A stretch of 64,000 nt of DNA from M3007 sp964621185. Lineage in GTDB: Bacteria > Bacteroidota > Bacteroidia > Chitinophagales > Saprospiraceae. Below, one piece after another: positions 57,628 to 64,000 of the stretch. The notes under the pieces were generated by a model. It saw nothing but the letters and a program-made list of their open reading frames with translations, did no database searches and had not been told where the DNA came from. The stretch spans positions 124,001-188,000 of the forward strand of contig CAZULM010000003.1 in assembly GCA_964621185.1 (NCBI GenBank), read 5' to 3'. How positions within the stretch are numbered: the first letter of the stretch is position 1; each line of letters starts with the position of its first letter. The position numbers and the translations under genes are program-made.

Positions 57628-59115
57628 ATGATGAGAAAGTATTTGTTCTTGGCCGCGATAGCCCTCGGTGGGGGTTTGACGGCCTTGGCAGGCGCCCGCT
57701 GGATGGGCTGGGGGAATACTTCCTTGATCACAACAAAGACAGCAAGCTCACCAGTGCATCTTGCCCATTATACGCCTGGCAGCAATGGGGCTGCCATCGT
57801 CGATTTTACTTTTGCCGCAGAAAAAGCCTTGCCGATGGTGGTGCATATCTCCTCCAGCGCCCGGATAAGGCAAAGCAGGAGCGGAAGCCTTCAAGGCATC
57901 CCCGAGCCATTCAGGCAATTCTTCGGCGATCGAGGCGACATTTGGCAGTTCCCCGACCTGAACGGCCCTGATGGGCTGAAACAAGGCACCGGCAGCGGGG
58001 TTATACTCAGCGCCGACGGGTATATCGTGACCAACAACCACGTGGTGCGCGACGCCGACGAACTGACAGTTACGCTCAACGACAAGCGCAGTTACAAAGC
58101 CGATGTGATCGGCACCGACCCTTCTACCGACCTGGCACTGCTTAAAATTGAGGCTTCCGGCCTGCCCTTTGTGCAGATGGCCAACTCCGACGAGGCCAAG
58201 GTAGGAGAATGGGTGGTAGCCATCGGCAACCCGTTCAATTTGGCCAGCACGGTAACCGCCGGTATTGTCAGCGCCAAAGGCCGCGGCATCCATATCGTGC
58301 AGGACAAAGCCCCGATCGAAAGTTTTATCCAAACCGACGCAGTGGTCAATCCCGGGAACAGCGGCGGGGCGCTGCTCAACCTGAACGGAGACCTGATCGG
58401 CATCAACACCGCAATCTCGTCGCCAACAGGAGTTTATGCCGGTTACGCCTTTGCCATCCCTTCCAACCTGGTGGCGAAAGTAGTGGAAGACCTGCGCCAG
58501 TTTGGCGTAGTCCAGCGCGGCTACCTGGGCATCATTATCCGCGACCAAAAAGCGGGAAAAGACGGAAAGCCGGCGACGGGCGTGCTGGTCGACAGCTTGA
58601 CAGAGAACAGCGCCGCCGGAGCCGCGGGCATCAAAACGGGGGATGTCATCCTGAAAATTGACGATCAGCCCGTGAACGCGACGCCCGAACTGCTGGAAAT
58701 CGTAGCAAAACACCGCCCCGGCGACAAGCTCAAGCTCACCGTGCTGCGCAGCGGCAGTGAGCGCAACATAGACGTGGTGCTCAAAAACCGCGCAGGCAAT
58801 ACCGACAAGGTCAAAAAATCGGATGTCGCTACATCCTTGAACGCGCTGGGCGCCGACTTTGAAACGCTGCCCAAATCGGAAGCCAGAAAGCTGGATATTG
58901 ATGGTGGCGTAAAAGTCAAATCGCTGAGCATCGGCAAGCTGTCCAACCAGACAGATATTCGGGAGGGCTTCATCATCACACGCGCCAACAACAAGCCGGT
59001 GAGCAGCGTTGAGGAACTCGGAAACCTGCTGCAAGACACAAAAGGCGGCGTAATGCTGGAAGGGGTGTACCCCAACAACCCGAACCGCCGGTATTATTAT
59101 GCCTTTGGGCTCTGA
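57628..59115 (+). CDS. HtrA/DegP-type periplasmic serine protease
   Basis: A 495-residue envelope protease/chaperone. It has an N-terminal signal or anchor (KYLFLAAIALGGGLTALAGA) and a trypsin-like domain with the triad H (IVTNNHVVRDADE), D (GTDPSTDLALLKI) and S (VVNPGNSGGALLNLNG). Two PDZ domains follow, the first starting GYLGIIIRDQ (about residue 305), the second about 410-490 (VKVKSLSIGKLSNQTDIREG). This is the Do-family layout for degrading misfolded exported proteins. The start is either ATG 57628 or the adjacent ATG 57631. The conserved Q-rich LA loop is short (SRSGSLQGIPEPFRQFFGDR). Confidence 0.94.
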   Translation: MMRKYLFLAAIALGGGLTALAGARWMGWGNTSLITTKTASSPVHLAHYTPGSNGAAIVDFTFAAEKALPMVVHISSSARIRQSRSGSLQGIPEPFRQFFGDRGDIWQFPDLNGPDGLKQGTGSGVILSADGYIVTNNHVVRDADELTVTLNDKRSYKADVIGTDPSTDLALLKIEASGLPFVQMANSDEAKVGEWVVAIGNPFNLASTVTAGIVSAKGRGIHIVQDKAPIESFIQTDAVVNPGNSGGALLNLNGDLIGINTAISSPTGVYAGYAFAIPSNLVAKVVEDLRQFGVVQRGYLGIIIRDQKAGKDGKPATGVLVDSLTENSAAGAAGIKTGDVILKIDDQPVNATPELLEIVAKHRPGDKLKLTVLRSGSERNIDVVLKNRAGNTDKVKKSDVATSLNALGADFETLPKSEARKLDIDGGVKVKSLSIGKLSNQTDIREGFIITRANNKPVSSVEELGNLLQDTKGGVMLEGVYPNNPNRRYYYAFGL

Positions 59116-59260
59116 AACACGGGTTCTATCTAAACAGGCATGAATAGCAGTTTGATAATGTGGGTTTTGAAATTCTGCGTCGTGTCGCGGCCATCGTCGC
59201 GGCACGATTGCTTTATGATCCCGCCATATTCTTTATTTTTACTGCAAAATCGAATGTTTT

Positions 59261-59710
59261 ATGCAAATGAATCCCGCTTATCAAGCCGTTTTGTGGGGAG
59301 CGCTCCTGGTTTTTGCAGCATACAATTGTACCGATGACCAGGCAATGCCTCCGCCAACCGAGCCTTTGCCAGGCGATGGTGCGCAGCACATCCCCACAAG
59401 CATTCACTATTTCTCCGAGGCAGAACAAAAGCTGGCCATCAAGGAATATACATTTGCAGCGGCGCTGCTCAACAAAGGCATCGTCGCCTATCGCGCTGAA
59501 ACGGGCAAAATGTGCTGCGGATCGGCCGAGCAGTCCAACAAAGCCATCGATGTGCTGATCCAACTGCGGCAAAAGCTCCGCAAAGGCAAACCTGTGATGG
59601 CACGCGACCTGCGCGTGGCCATTCAACAGGCGCTGCTGGTGGAAGGCTGGGGCTTTCCCCAAAGACAAACAAGCGGAAACGAAACCCCGGTGCTGCCCGT
59701 TGGCAATTGA
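59261..59710 (+). CDS. Hypothetical exported protein, first gene of the LytS/LytTR operon
   Basis: A 149-residue protein with an N-terminal hydrophobic segment (AYQAVLWGALLVFAAYNCTD) that could be a signal peptide; AYNC is not a proper lipobox. The mature part is helical with a CC pair (GKMCCGSAEQSNKAIDVLIQ). I do not recognise a family. The histidine kinase gene begins 20 bases after its stop, so it may be an input or accessory protein for that pair. An alternative start two codons in (MNPAYQ) is equally possible. Confidence 0.72.
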   Translation: MQMNPAYQAVLWGALLVFAAYNCTDDQAMPPPTEPLPGDGAQHIPTSIHYFSEAEQKLAIKEYTFAAALLNKGIVAYRAETGKMCCGSAEQSNKAIDVLIQLRQKLRKGKPVMARDLRVAIQQALLVEGWGFPQRQTSGNETPVLPVGN

Positions 59711-59730
59711 TGCCGTAAACCCAGACGATT

Positions 59731-60777
59731 ATGAATTTCCCGCTCATACGTTCAAAATCGGCTTACCGCACAGCGGCACTTGTCAGCGCCCTGATGGCCG
59801 GGCTGATTTTCCCGGCCAATGCCTGGTTCCGGCAGGGCTACCAACCGGATGTGATGCTGCGTGAGGGTATTTTTGGCTTTGTCTTTACCCTGTCGGTCTG
59901 GTGGTACAATTTGCTGGGCTACCCCTGGGTCATGCGGCGCATTTACCGCGAAAAAGCCGTTTTCTGGCCACATATCGGCCGCATCATGACCACCCTGTTT
60001 TTCAGTTTTTGCGTCATTTGGGTCGACGAGCGCCTGCAGTTGCTGCACATCGACGACGATCTTCAAGGCTATGTGGAACGGGAAGGCGCCAACGAGTTCA
60101 GGGCAGCCATCACGGCCAGTTTCGTACTGCTGATCATTTATTTTTTGGATGTGCTGCGCAAATTTTACCGCACCCAGATGGAAAACGAACAGTTGAAACT
60201 GGAAACGTCGATCGCCCAATTTGAGCGCCTGAAACAACAGGTGAACCCGCATTTCCTGTTCAATGCGCTCAACATCCTGAAAACGATGGTCAAAAACAAC
60301 GACCCGAAGGCGGAAGAATATGTCATCCGCCTGTCGGAACTCTACCGCAGTTCCTTGCTTATCGACAAGCGGGAAAAGGTGCCGCTGGAGGAAGAGCTGA
60401 CAGCGCTGGAAAACTACTTTTTTATGCTGAAAGCGCGGTTTGAAGACAAGTTGGTCGTGACGCAGGCCATCCCAAACGACATCGCCAATTGGTTTGTTCC
60501 GCCTTTCACCCTCCAAATACTGGTCGAAAATTGCATCAAGCACAACGTGGTGAGCGCCGACAAGCCGCTGCACATCGAAATTTTCCTGGAAGGGCAATGG
60601 CTGGTGGTGCGCAACAACCTGCAGCCCAAACGCAGTGTGGAAGACAGCAACCAAATCGGTCTGGAGAACATCCGCCAGCGCTACCAGGTATTAACGGGCA
60701 AAGCTATCGTCATCCAAAAGACCGACGACTATTTCACAGTAAAACTGCCCATCATCAGCGAAGCAACACCCGCATGA
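59731..60777 (+). CDS. LytS-type sensor histidine kinase
   Basis: A 348-residue membrane kinase. Four hydrophobic segments lie between residues 15 and 150. A coiled coil then leads to the His_kinase (PF06580) motif QFERLKQQVNPHFLFNALNI with the phospho-acceptor histidine, and the ATPase part contains PPFTLQILVENCIKHNVV and GLENIRQRYQVL. The partner response regulator overlaps it by four bases (ATGA). There is no recognised sensor domain, so the membrane part is the likely sensor. Confidence 0.94.
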   Translation: MNFPLIRSKSAYRTAALVSALMAGLIFPANAWFRQGYQPDVMLREGIFGFVFTLSVWWYNLLGYPWVMRRIYREKAVFWPHIGRIMTTLFFSFCVIWVDERLQLLHIDDDLQGYVEREGANEFRAAITASFVLLIIYFLDVLRKFYRTQMENEQLKLETSIAQFERLKQQVNPHFLFNALNILKTMVKNNDPKAEEYVIRLSELYRSSLLIDKREKVPLEEELTALENYFFMLKARFEDKLVVTQAIPNDIANWFVPPFTLQILVENCIKHNVVSADKPLHIEIFLEGQWLVVRNNLQPKRSVEDSNQIGLENIRQRYQVLTGKAIVIQKTDDYFTVKLPIISEATPA

Positions 60778-61544
60778 AAATACTCATCATCGAAGACGAA
60801 CAACGCGCCGCCAAAGACCTGGAAGCCACCATCAAGTCTGTGCTGCCGGGAGCTCTATTTTTGGGCATCCTCGATTCTGTGGAAAGCGCCATCGGCTGGT
60901 TCGGAAACAACCCCGCACCCGACCTTGCTTTTTTCGACATCCAATTGGCCGACGGCCTCAGCTTCGATATTTTCGAGGAAGCCAAAGTGGCGTGCCCGGT
61001 TGTTTTTTGCACCGCTTTCGACGAGTACGCCCTGCAGGCATTTCAGGTGAACGGCGTGGATTATATCCTGAAACCATTTGACCAGGAAGCCGTGCGCAGG
61101 GCCATCAACAAAGTGCAGGCCTTGGAAAATTTTTTCCAGAAACGGGACGGCGACCTCGAAAAACGACTCTCAAAATTGCTGGAATCGGTACGGCCAACCC
61201 AGGCCAAAAACACCTTTTTGGTATCGCACCGCGATAAAATGATACCCGTCAGCGTGGCGGAAATCGCCTATTTCTCCATCGAGAACGAGCTGACTTTCAT
61301 CCACACCTTCGACAACCGCAGGTTCATGCTCGCGCACACCCTCGATGACCTGGAAAAACTGCTCGACCACCGGCTTTTTTACCGCGCCAACCGCCAGTTT
61401 TTGGTCAACGCAAATGCCATTGATTCGGTAGAACAGTATTTCGCCCGGAAATTATTGTTAAAACTGAAGGCCCAAACCAAGGAGCAGGTTGTTGTCAGCA
61501 AGGCCAAGGCCAGTGAGTTTTTGCTGTGGTTGGAGGGCCGGTGA
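60774..61544 (+). CDS. LytTR-family response regulator
   Basis: A 256-residue regulator. The receiver has IIEDE at residues 5-9, the phospho-acceptor D55 (DLAFFDIQLADG) and K near 99 (VDYILKPFDQEA). After a linker, the LytTR DNA-binding domain covers about residues 145-250 (FLVSHRDKMIPVSVAEIAYF, HTLDDLEKLLDHRLFYRANR). The start overlaps the kinase stop, so the two are translationally coupled. Targets are unknown. Confidence 0.95.
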   Translation: MKILIIEDEQRAAKDLEATIKSVLPGALFLGILDSVESAIGWFGNNPAPDLAFFDIQLADGLSFDIFEEAKVACPVVFCTAFDEYALQAFQVNGVDYILKPFDQEAVRRAINKVQALENFFQKRDGDLEKRLSKLLESVRPTQAKNTFLVSHRDKMIPVSVAEIAYFSIENELTFIHTFDNRRFMLAHTLDDLEKLLDHRLFYRANRQFLVNANAIDSVEQYFARKLLLKLKAQTKEQVVVSKAKASEFLLWLEGR

Positions 61545-61735
61545 GGGATATGCAGGCTTGCCGCCCTGGCCACGGGCATGATCGAAAAATCATGGTAACA
61601 AAGCTGCCCGCTTAACCGATCCTTTTGCCTGTTTCGACCCTGATTCACTTCCATGCTGTGTGGTGTTGCCCCACCTTTGTTTCATAATTACAAGGAACAC
61701 ACACAATAATTTTCTAAACTTTCACTTTCAACGTC

Positions 61736-62119
61736 ATGAAAAAAGTAGCATTCACCTTGGGCTTGGCACTCTTCGCGATCGGATTGTTTGCACAGTCAAG
61801 CACCACAAACGCCACCGCGAAATCAGGCAACACAAGCACTGTAAAAGCAACGTCTGCACAGAACACCCACAACATGTCGGCTTCAACCACAATGGAAAAG
61901 CCGCAGCAAGCAAGCACTGCCAAGCCCGCTGCGACAGCGCAGCCTGCCAAACCTGCCGCAAAACCCGCCGCCACTGCACAGGCGACAAAACCCGCCGCCA
62001 AACAGGGGACAACACCGAAAAAACACCGGGCGCGGCACCACAAGAATGCAGCTTCAGGCACGACCGGCTCGACAAGCACACCAAAACCAAAAAGTACGCC
62101 AGCGCCAAAGAAAAATTAA
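61736..62119 (+). CDS. Small exported lysine/alanine/proline-rich protein
   Basis: A 127-residue protein with a clear signal peptide (KKVAFTLGLALFAIGLFAQS). The mature part is low in complexity: S/T/N first, then KPAATAQPAKPAAKPAATAQ repeats and a basic tail (TPKKHRARHHKN). It is strongly positive and probably unstructured. It might bind nucleic acid, teichoic-acid-like polymers or the envelope surface; the sequence does not decide. A terminator hairpin lies 30 bases after the stop, so it is its own transcript end. Confidence 0.8.
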   Translation: MKKVAFTLGLALFAIGLFAQSSTTNATAKSGNTSTVKATSAQNTHNMSASTTMEKPQQASTAKPAATAQPAKPAAKPAATAQATKPAAKQGTTPKKHRARHHKNAASGTTGSTSTPKPKSTPAPKKN

Positions 62120-62148
62120 GCGATACGATAGGAAGTGGTTTTTTTCAG

Positions 62149-62179
62149 CCTTGCATTGTTTATACAGTGCAAGGTTTTT
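62149..62179 (+). terminator. Rho-independent terminator
   Basis: CCTTGCATTG (62149-62158) pairs with CAGTGCAAGG (62165-62174, one G-T) around TTTATA and is followed by TTTTTG. Confidence 0.88.
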
Positions 62180-62270
62180 GTATTAACAGGTCCCGGGAAT
62201 GCTACATTTGTGGGGCTATTAAACCCCGACCTGTTATTCCTATCCAACCCTTTGCCCACCAGGCCCAATT

Positions 62271-62310
62271 ATCACATTGTCAAATTCCAACATCATCACA
62301 TTAATAAAAG
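62271..62310 (+). repeat. Start-codon-abutting 8-nt tandem repeat (ATCAAATT family), copper monooxygenase leader
   Basis: Five 8-nt units, ATCACATT, GTCAAATT, CCAACATC, ATCACATT and AATAAAAG, end directly at the ATG at 62311. Confidence 0.82.
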
Positions 62311-63885
62311 ATGGCTAAAAAAATCCTCCTCGCCGCCCTGCTCTCCACACTCTGCACAGCCGCCGACGCACAAATCAACTGGGCCGCCGACATCGCCCCC
62401 ATCCTCTATAAAAACTGCGCCAAATGCCACCGCGATGGCGGCCTGGGCCACTTTTCCCTGATCGGCTACGACAACGCGTTCAGCAACCGATACGTCATTC
62501 AGGAAGCGACCGCCGCCAAGCGTATGCCGCCCTGGAAGCCCGACCCGAGCTACCGCCGCTACGCGCATGAGAACCGCCTCAACGACAGCGAGATACAGCG
62601 CATCAGCGACTGGGTGGACGGCGGGGCTGTGCCCGGCAACCTTTCCGCGGCGCCACCCGCACCCGTGTTCAGCAACGATTCGGAAGTGGGCACGCCCGAC
62701 CGCGTGCTGCTCACCCCAAACTATACCGTAACAGCCACCGACGACGAATACCGTTGTTTTGTCATACCCAACGGCCTCAACCAGGTGAAATACCTGCGCG
62801 GCCTCGAAGCCATGCCGGGCAACCACGAAGTGGTGCACCATATCCTCGTGTATGAAGACACGACCGGTCAGGCCAAGATACTCGATGCCCAAACGCCCAA
62901 TGTGCCGGGCTATGTCAATTTCGGCGGCCCCGGCGTGAACAGCGCCCGGTTGGTCGGCGCCTGGGTGCCGGGCTCGCGCACCGTGCTCACGCCGCCGTTT
63001 ATGGGGGTGAAGCTCACGCCCGGCGCCGACCTTATCGTACAGATGCACTACCCAAAAGGGGTGACGGGCATGAGCGACCAAACCCGGCTCAACCTATTCT
63101 TCACGCCAAGCAACCAGGGCATCAGGGAAATCAGGCTCAGCCCGGTGCTGAACCATACCCCGCTTTCGCTGGAAAACGGGCCGCTCAACATACCGCCCAA
63201 TACCGTCAAAGAGTACCACGCCAAATACACCCTTTTCCAGAACGCCTCCGTGCTCAGCGTGGCCCCGCACATGCACCTCATCGGCCGCAGCATCGTCTGC
63301 TTCGGTGTCACGCTGCAAAACGACACCATCCCGCTCATCCGCATCAACGACTGGGATTTCCACTGGCAGGGCGCCTATTATTTCCAAAAGCTGCAAAAAC
63401 TGCCCCTTGGCGCCAAACTGCACGCCTACGCCGTTTACGACAATACCGTGAACAACCCCTTCCAGCCCAGCTTCCCGCCACAGCTCGTCACCCAGGGCGA
63501 AGCCACCACCGACGAAATGATGCTGGTGTATTTCGCCTACCTCAACTACGAGCCAGGCGACGAGAACATCGTGCTCGACAGTACCCTGCTGAGCAGTGGA
63601 GTACCCACCTTTGCCGAAAATTCAGGGGGCGACTTGAAAGTGTTCCCCAACCCGGCCACAGACCGGGTAGCCGTGCAGTTCGAGCTGCGGGAAAAGGCGG
63701 CGTACCGGCTGCTCATCACCGACCAAGCAGGTCGGATCGTGCGCATGGTGGCCGAAAAGCCAGAGGCGGCAGCAGGTGTTTGGCAGGAGGAGGTATCAGT
63801 GCAGGGTTTAGGCGCCGGGGTGTATTATTTGGAAGTGCAGGCGCGGAACGGCGCGGTGTATCGGGGGAGGTTTGTGAAGGGGTGA
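62311..63885 (+). CDS. Cytochrome c / copper type II monooxygenase-like protein with T9SS sorting domain
   Basis: A 524-residue exported protein. After the signal peptide (MAKKILLAALLSTLCTAADA) there is a haem-c site, NCAKCH at residues 35-40, with M72 in AAKRMPPW as likely axial ligand. Residues about 130-415 look like the two-domain PHM/DBH copper monooxygenase fold: H176/H177 (VVHHILV) and H246 (VQMHY) could hold copper, as could H320/H322 (APHMHLIG) and a methionine (M403/M404 in DEMM). The last 75 residues are a T9SS type A domain (LKVFPNPATDRVAVQF, GAGVYYLEVQ). It would be a surface redox enzyme whose cytochrome may feed electrons to copper. Substrate unknown. Confidence 0.88.
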   Translation: MAKKILLAALLSTLCTAADAQINWAADIAPILYKNCAKCHRDGGLGHFSLIGYDNAFSNRYVIQEATAAKRMPPWKPDPSYRRYAHENRLNDSEIQRISDWVDGGAVPGNLSAAPPAPVFSNDSEVGTPDRVLLTPNYTVTATDDEYRCFVIPNGLNQVKYLRGLEAMPGNHEVVHHILVYEDTTGQAKILDAQTPNVPGYVNFGGPGVNSARLVGAWVPGSRTVLTPPFMGVKLTPGADLIVQMHYPKGVTGMSDQTRLNLFFTPSNQGIREIRLSPVLNHTPLSLENGPLNIPPNTVKEYHAKYTLFQNASVLSVAPHMHLIGRSIVCFGVTLQNDTIPLIRINDWDFHWQGAYYFQKLQKLPLGAKLHAYAVYDNTVNNPFQPSFPPQLVTQGEATTDEMMLVYFAYLNYEPGDENIVLDSTLLSSGVPTFAENSGGDLKVFPNPATDRVAVQFELREKAAYRLLITDQAGRIVRMVAEKPEAAAGVWQEEVSVQGLGAGVYYLEVQARNGAVYRGRFVKG

Positions 63886-64000
63886 ATGGGGGGCAGAGGG
63901 AAATAATATTTAATGACTCTCCGCATATTGTACCCCAAGAGCAATGCGAATGAATGAAATTGAGTGTTAACGTAGTGGTCGGACGGCGAAAAGCCGTCAG
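63886..64000. other. Right-edge non-coding stretch with a small hairpin
   Basis: No gene is evident in the last 115 bases. GACGGC (63982-63987) and GCCGTC (63993-63998) form a short stem that may be the start of a terminator cut by the window edge. Confidence 0.4.

Noticed and set aside
61660..62304. 214-codon open frame overlapping the small cationic protein gene
   Set aside because: It runs through a terminator hairpin and is rich in H, K, C and R without a domain. The overlapping frame has a signal peptide and a terminator in the right place.

Overview
The window reads as a chromosomal segment of a Bacteroidota bacterium, most like the Saprospiria/Chitinophagia side of the phylum, with fairly high GC in its genes. 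The evidence is convergent: three secreted proteins end in type IX secretion (T9SS) sorting domains, several genes are preceded by the Bacteroidota -7 element TAnnTTTG, glutamine synthetase is the type III form, an ftsX - DUF3098 - uppP cluster is present, methylmalonyl-CoA epimerase and an HU/SPOR protein are paired, and there is little Shine-Dalgarno signal. No rRNA, tRNA, CRISPR array, integrase, transposase or prophage module was seen; this is mostly housekeeping and cell-envelope DNA.

Layout. 1-14 kb: the N-terminal part of a beta-lactamase-fold hydrolase, a membrane protein, threonine synthase, a NarL-type two-component pair with a membrane protein, a tandem pair of tail-collar-domain proteins, a citrate synthase of the mitochondrial type followed by an SDR oxidoreductase, an RGG-rich PUR-family nucleic-acid-binding protein, an amidohydrolase, an alpha/beta hydrolase and heme A synthase. 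14.06-14.85 kb: a long divergent non-coding gap with a cluster of DnaA-box-like 9-mers, a candidate replication origin. 14.8-30 kb: MATE exporter, DAHP synthase/chorismate mutase, a GT-C membrane protein, an FAD dehydrogenase, a LysE exporter, a 1203-residue envelope protein, glutamine synthetase III, a DUF2064 glycosyltransferase and riboflavin synthase. 30-46 kb: ArfB ribosome rescue factor, a second GT-C protein, a lipoprotein-type methyltransferase next to a site-2 protease, methylmalonyl-CoA epimerase with an HU/SPOR protein, a Nudix-type regulator, two T9SS cargo proteins, MetF, and a GT-C mannosyltransferase-like protein carrying an in-frame palindromic insert. 46-64 kb: a nucleotidyltransferase, a FucP-like sugar transporter, a DUF4197 protein, an endonuclease/phosphatase, ftsX - DUF3098 - uppP, a TetR regulator, PEP carboxykinase, an HtrA/DegP protease, a LytS/LytTR two-component operon and a cytochrome c/copper monooxygenase T9SS protein.

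The most unusual feature is not a gene. Several families of short, degenerate tandem repeats (7-, 8- and 9-10-nt units) sit directly against start or stop codons. An 8-nt unit (ATCAAATT) runs straight into the start codons of thrC, arfB and the copper monooxygenase gene. A 7-nt unit (CTCATAA/CTCATCT) runs into the starts of the glutamine synthetase and DUF3098 genes, and its complement (TGAGTGA type) begins at the stops of ftsX and metF. A 7-nt unit AAACCTG precedes riboflavin synthase, and its complement GTTTCAG follows three stop codons. Larger palindromic elements (CTCTGTG, CACAGATTT and GGAGTGCGGA types) flank other genes, and one lies inside an open reading frame. These repeats are described individually below and discussed as one possible system in the findings. 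All function assignments come from reading motifs by eye; no database search was possible.
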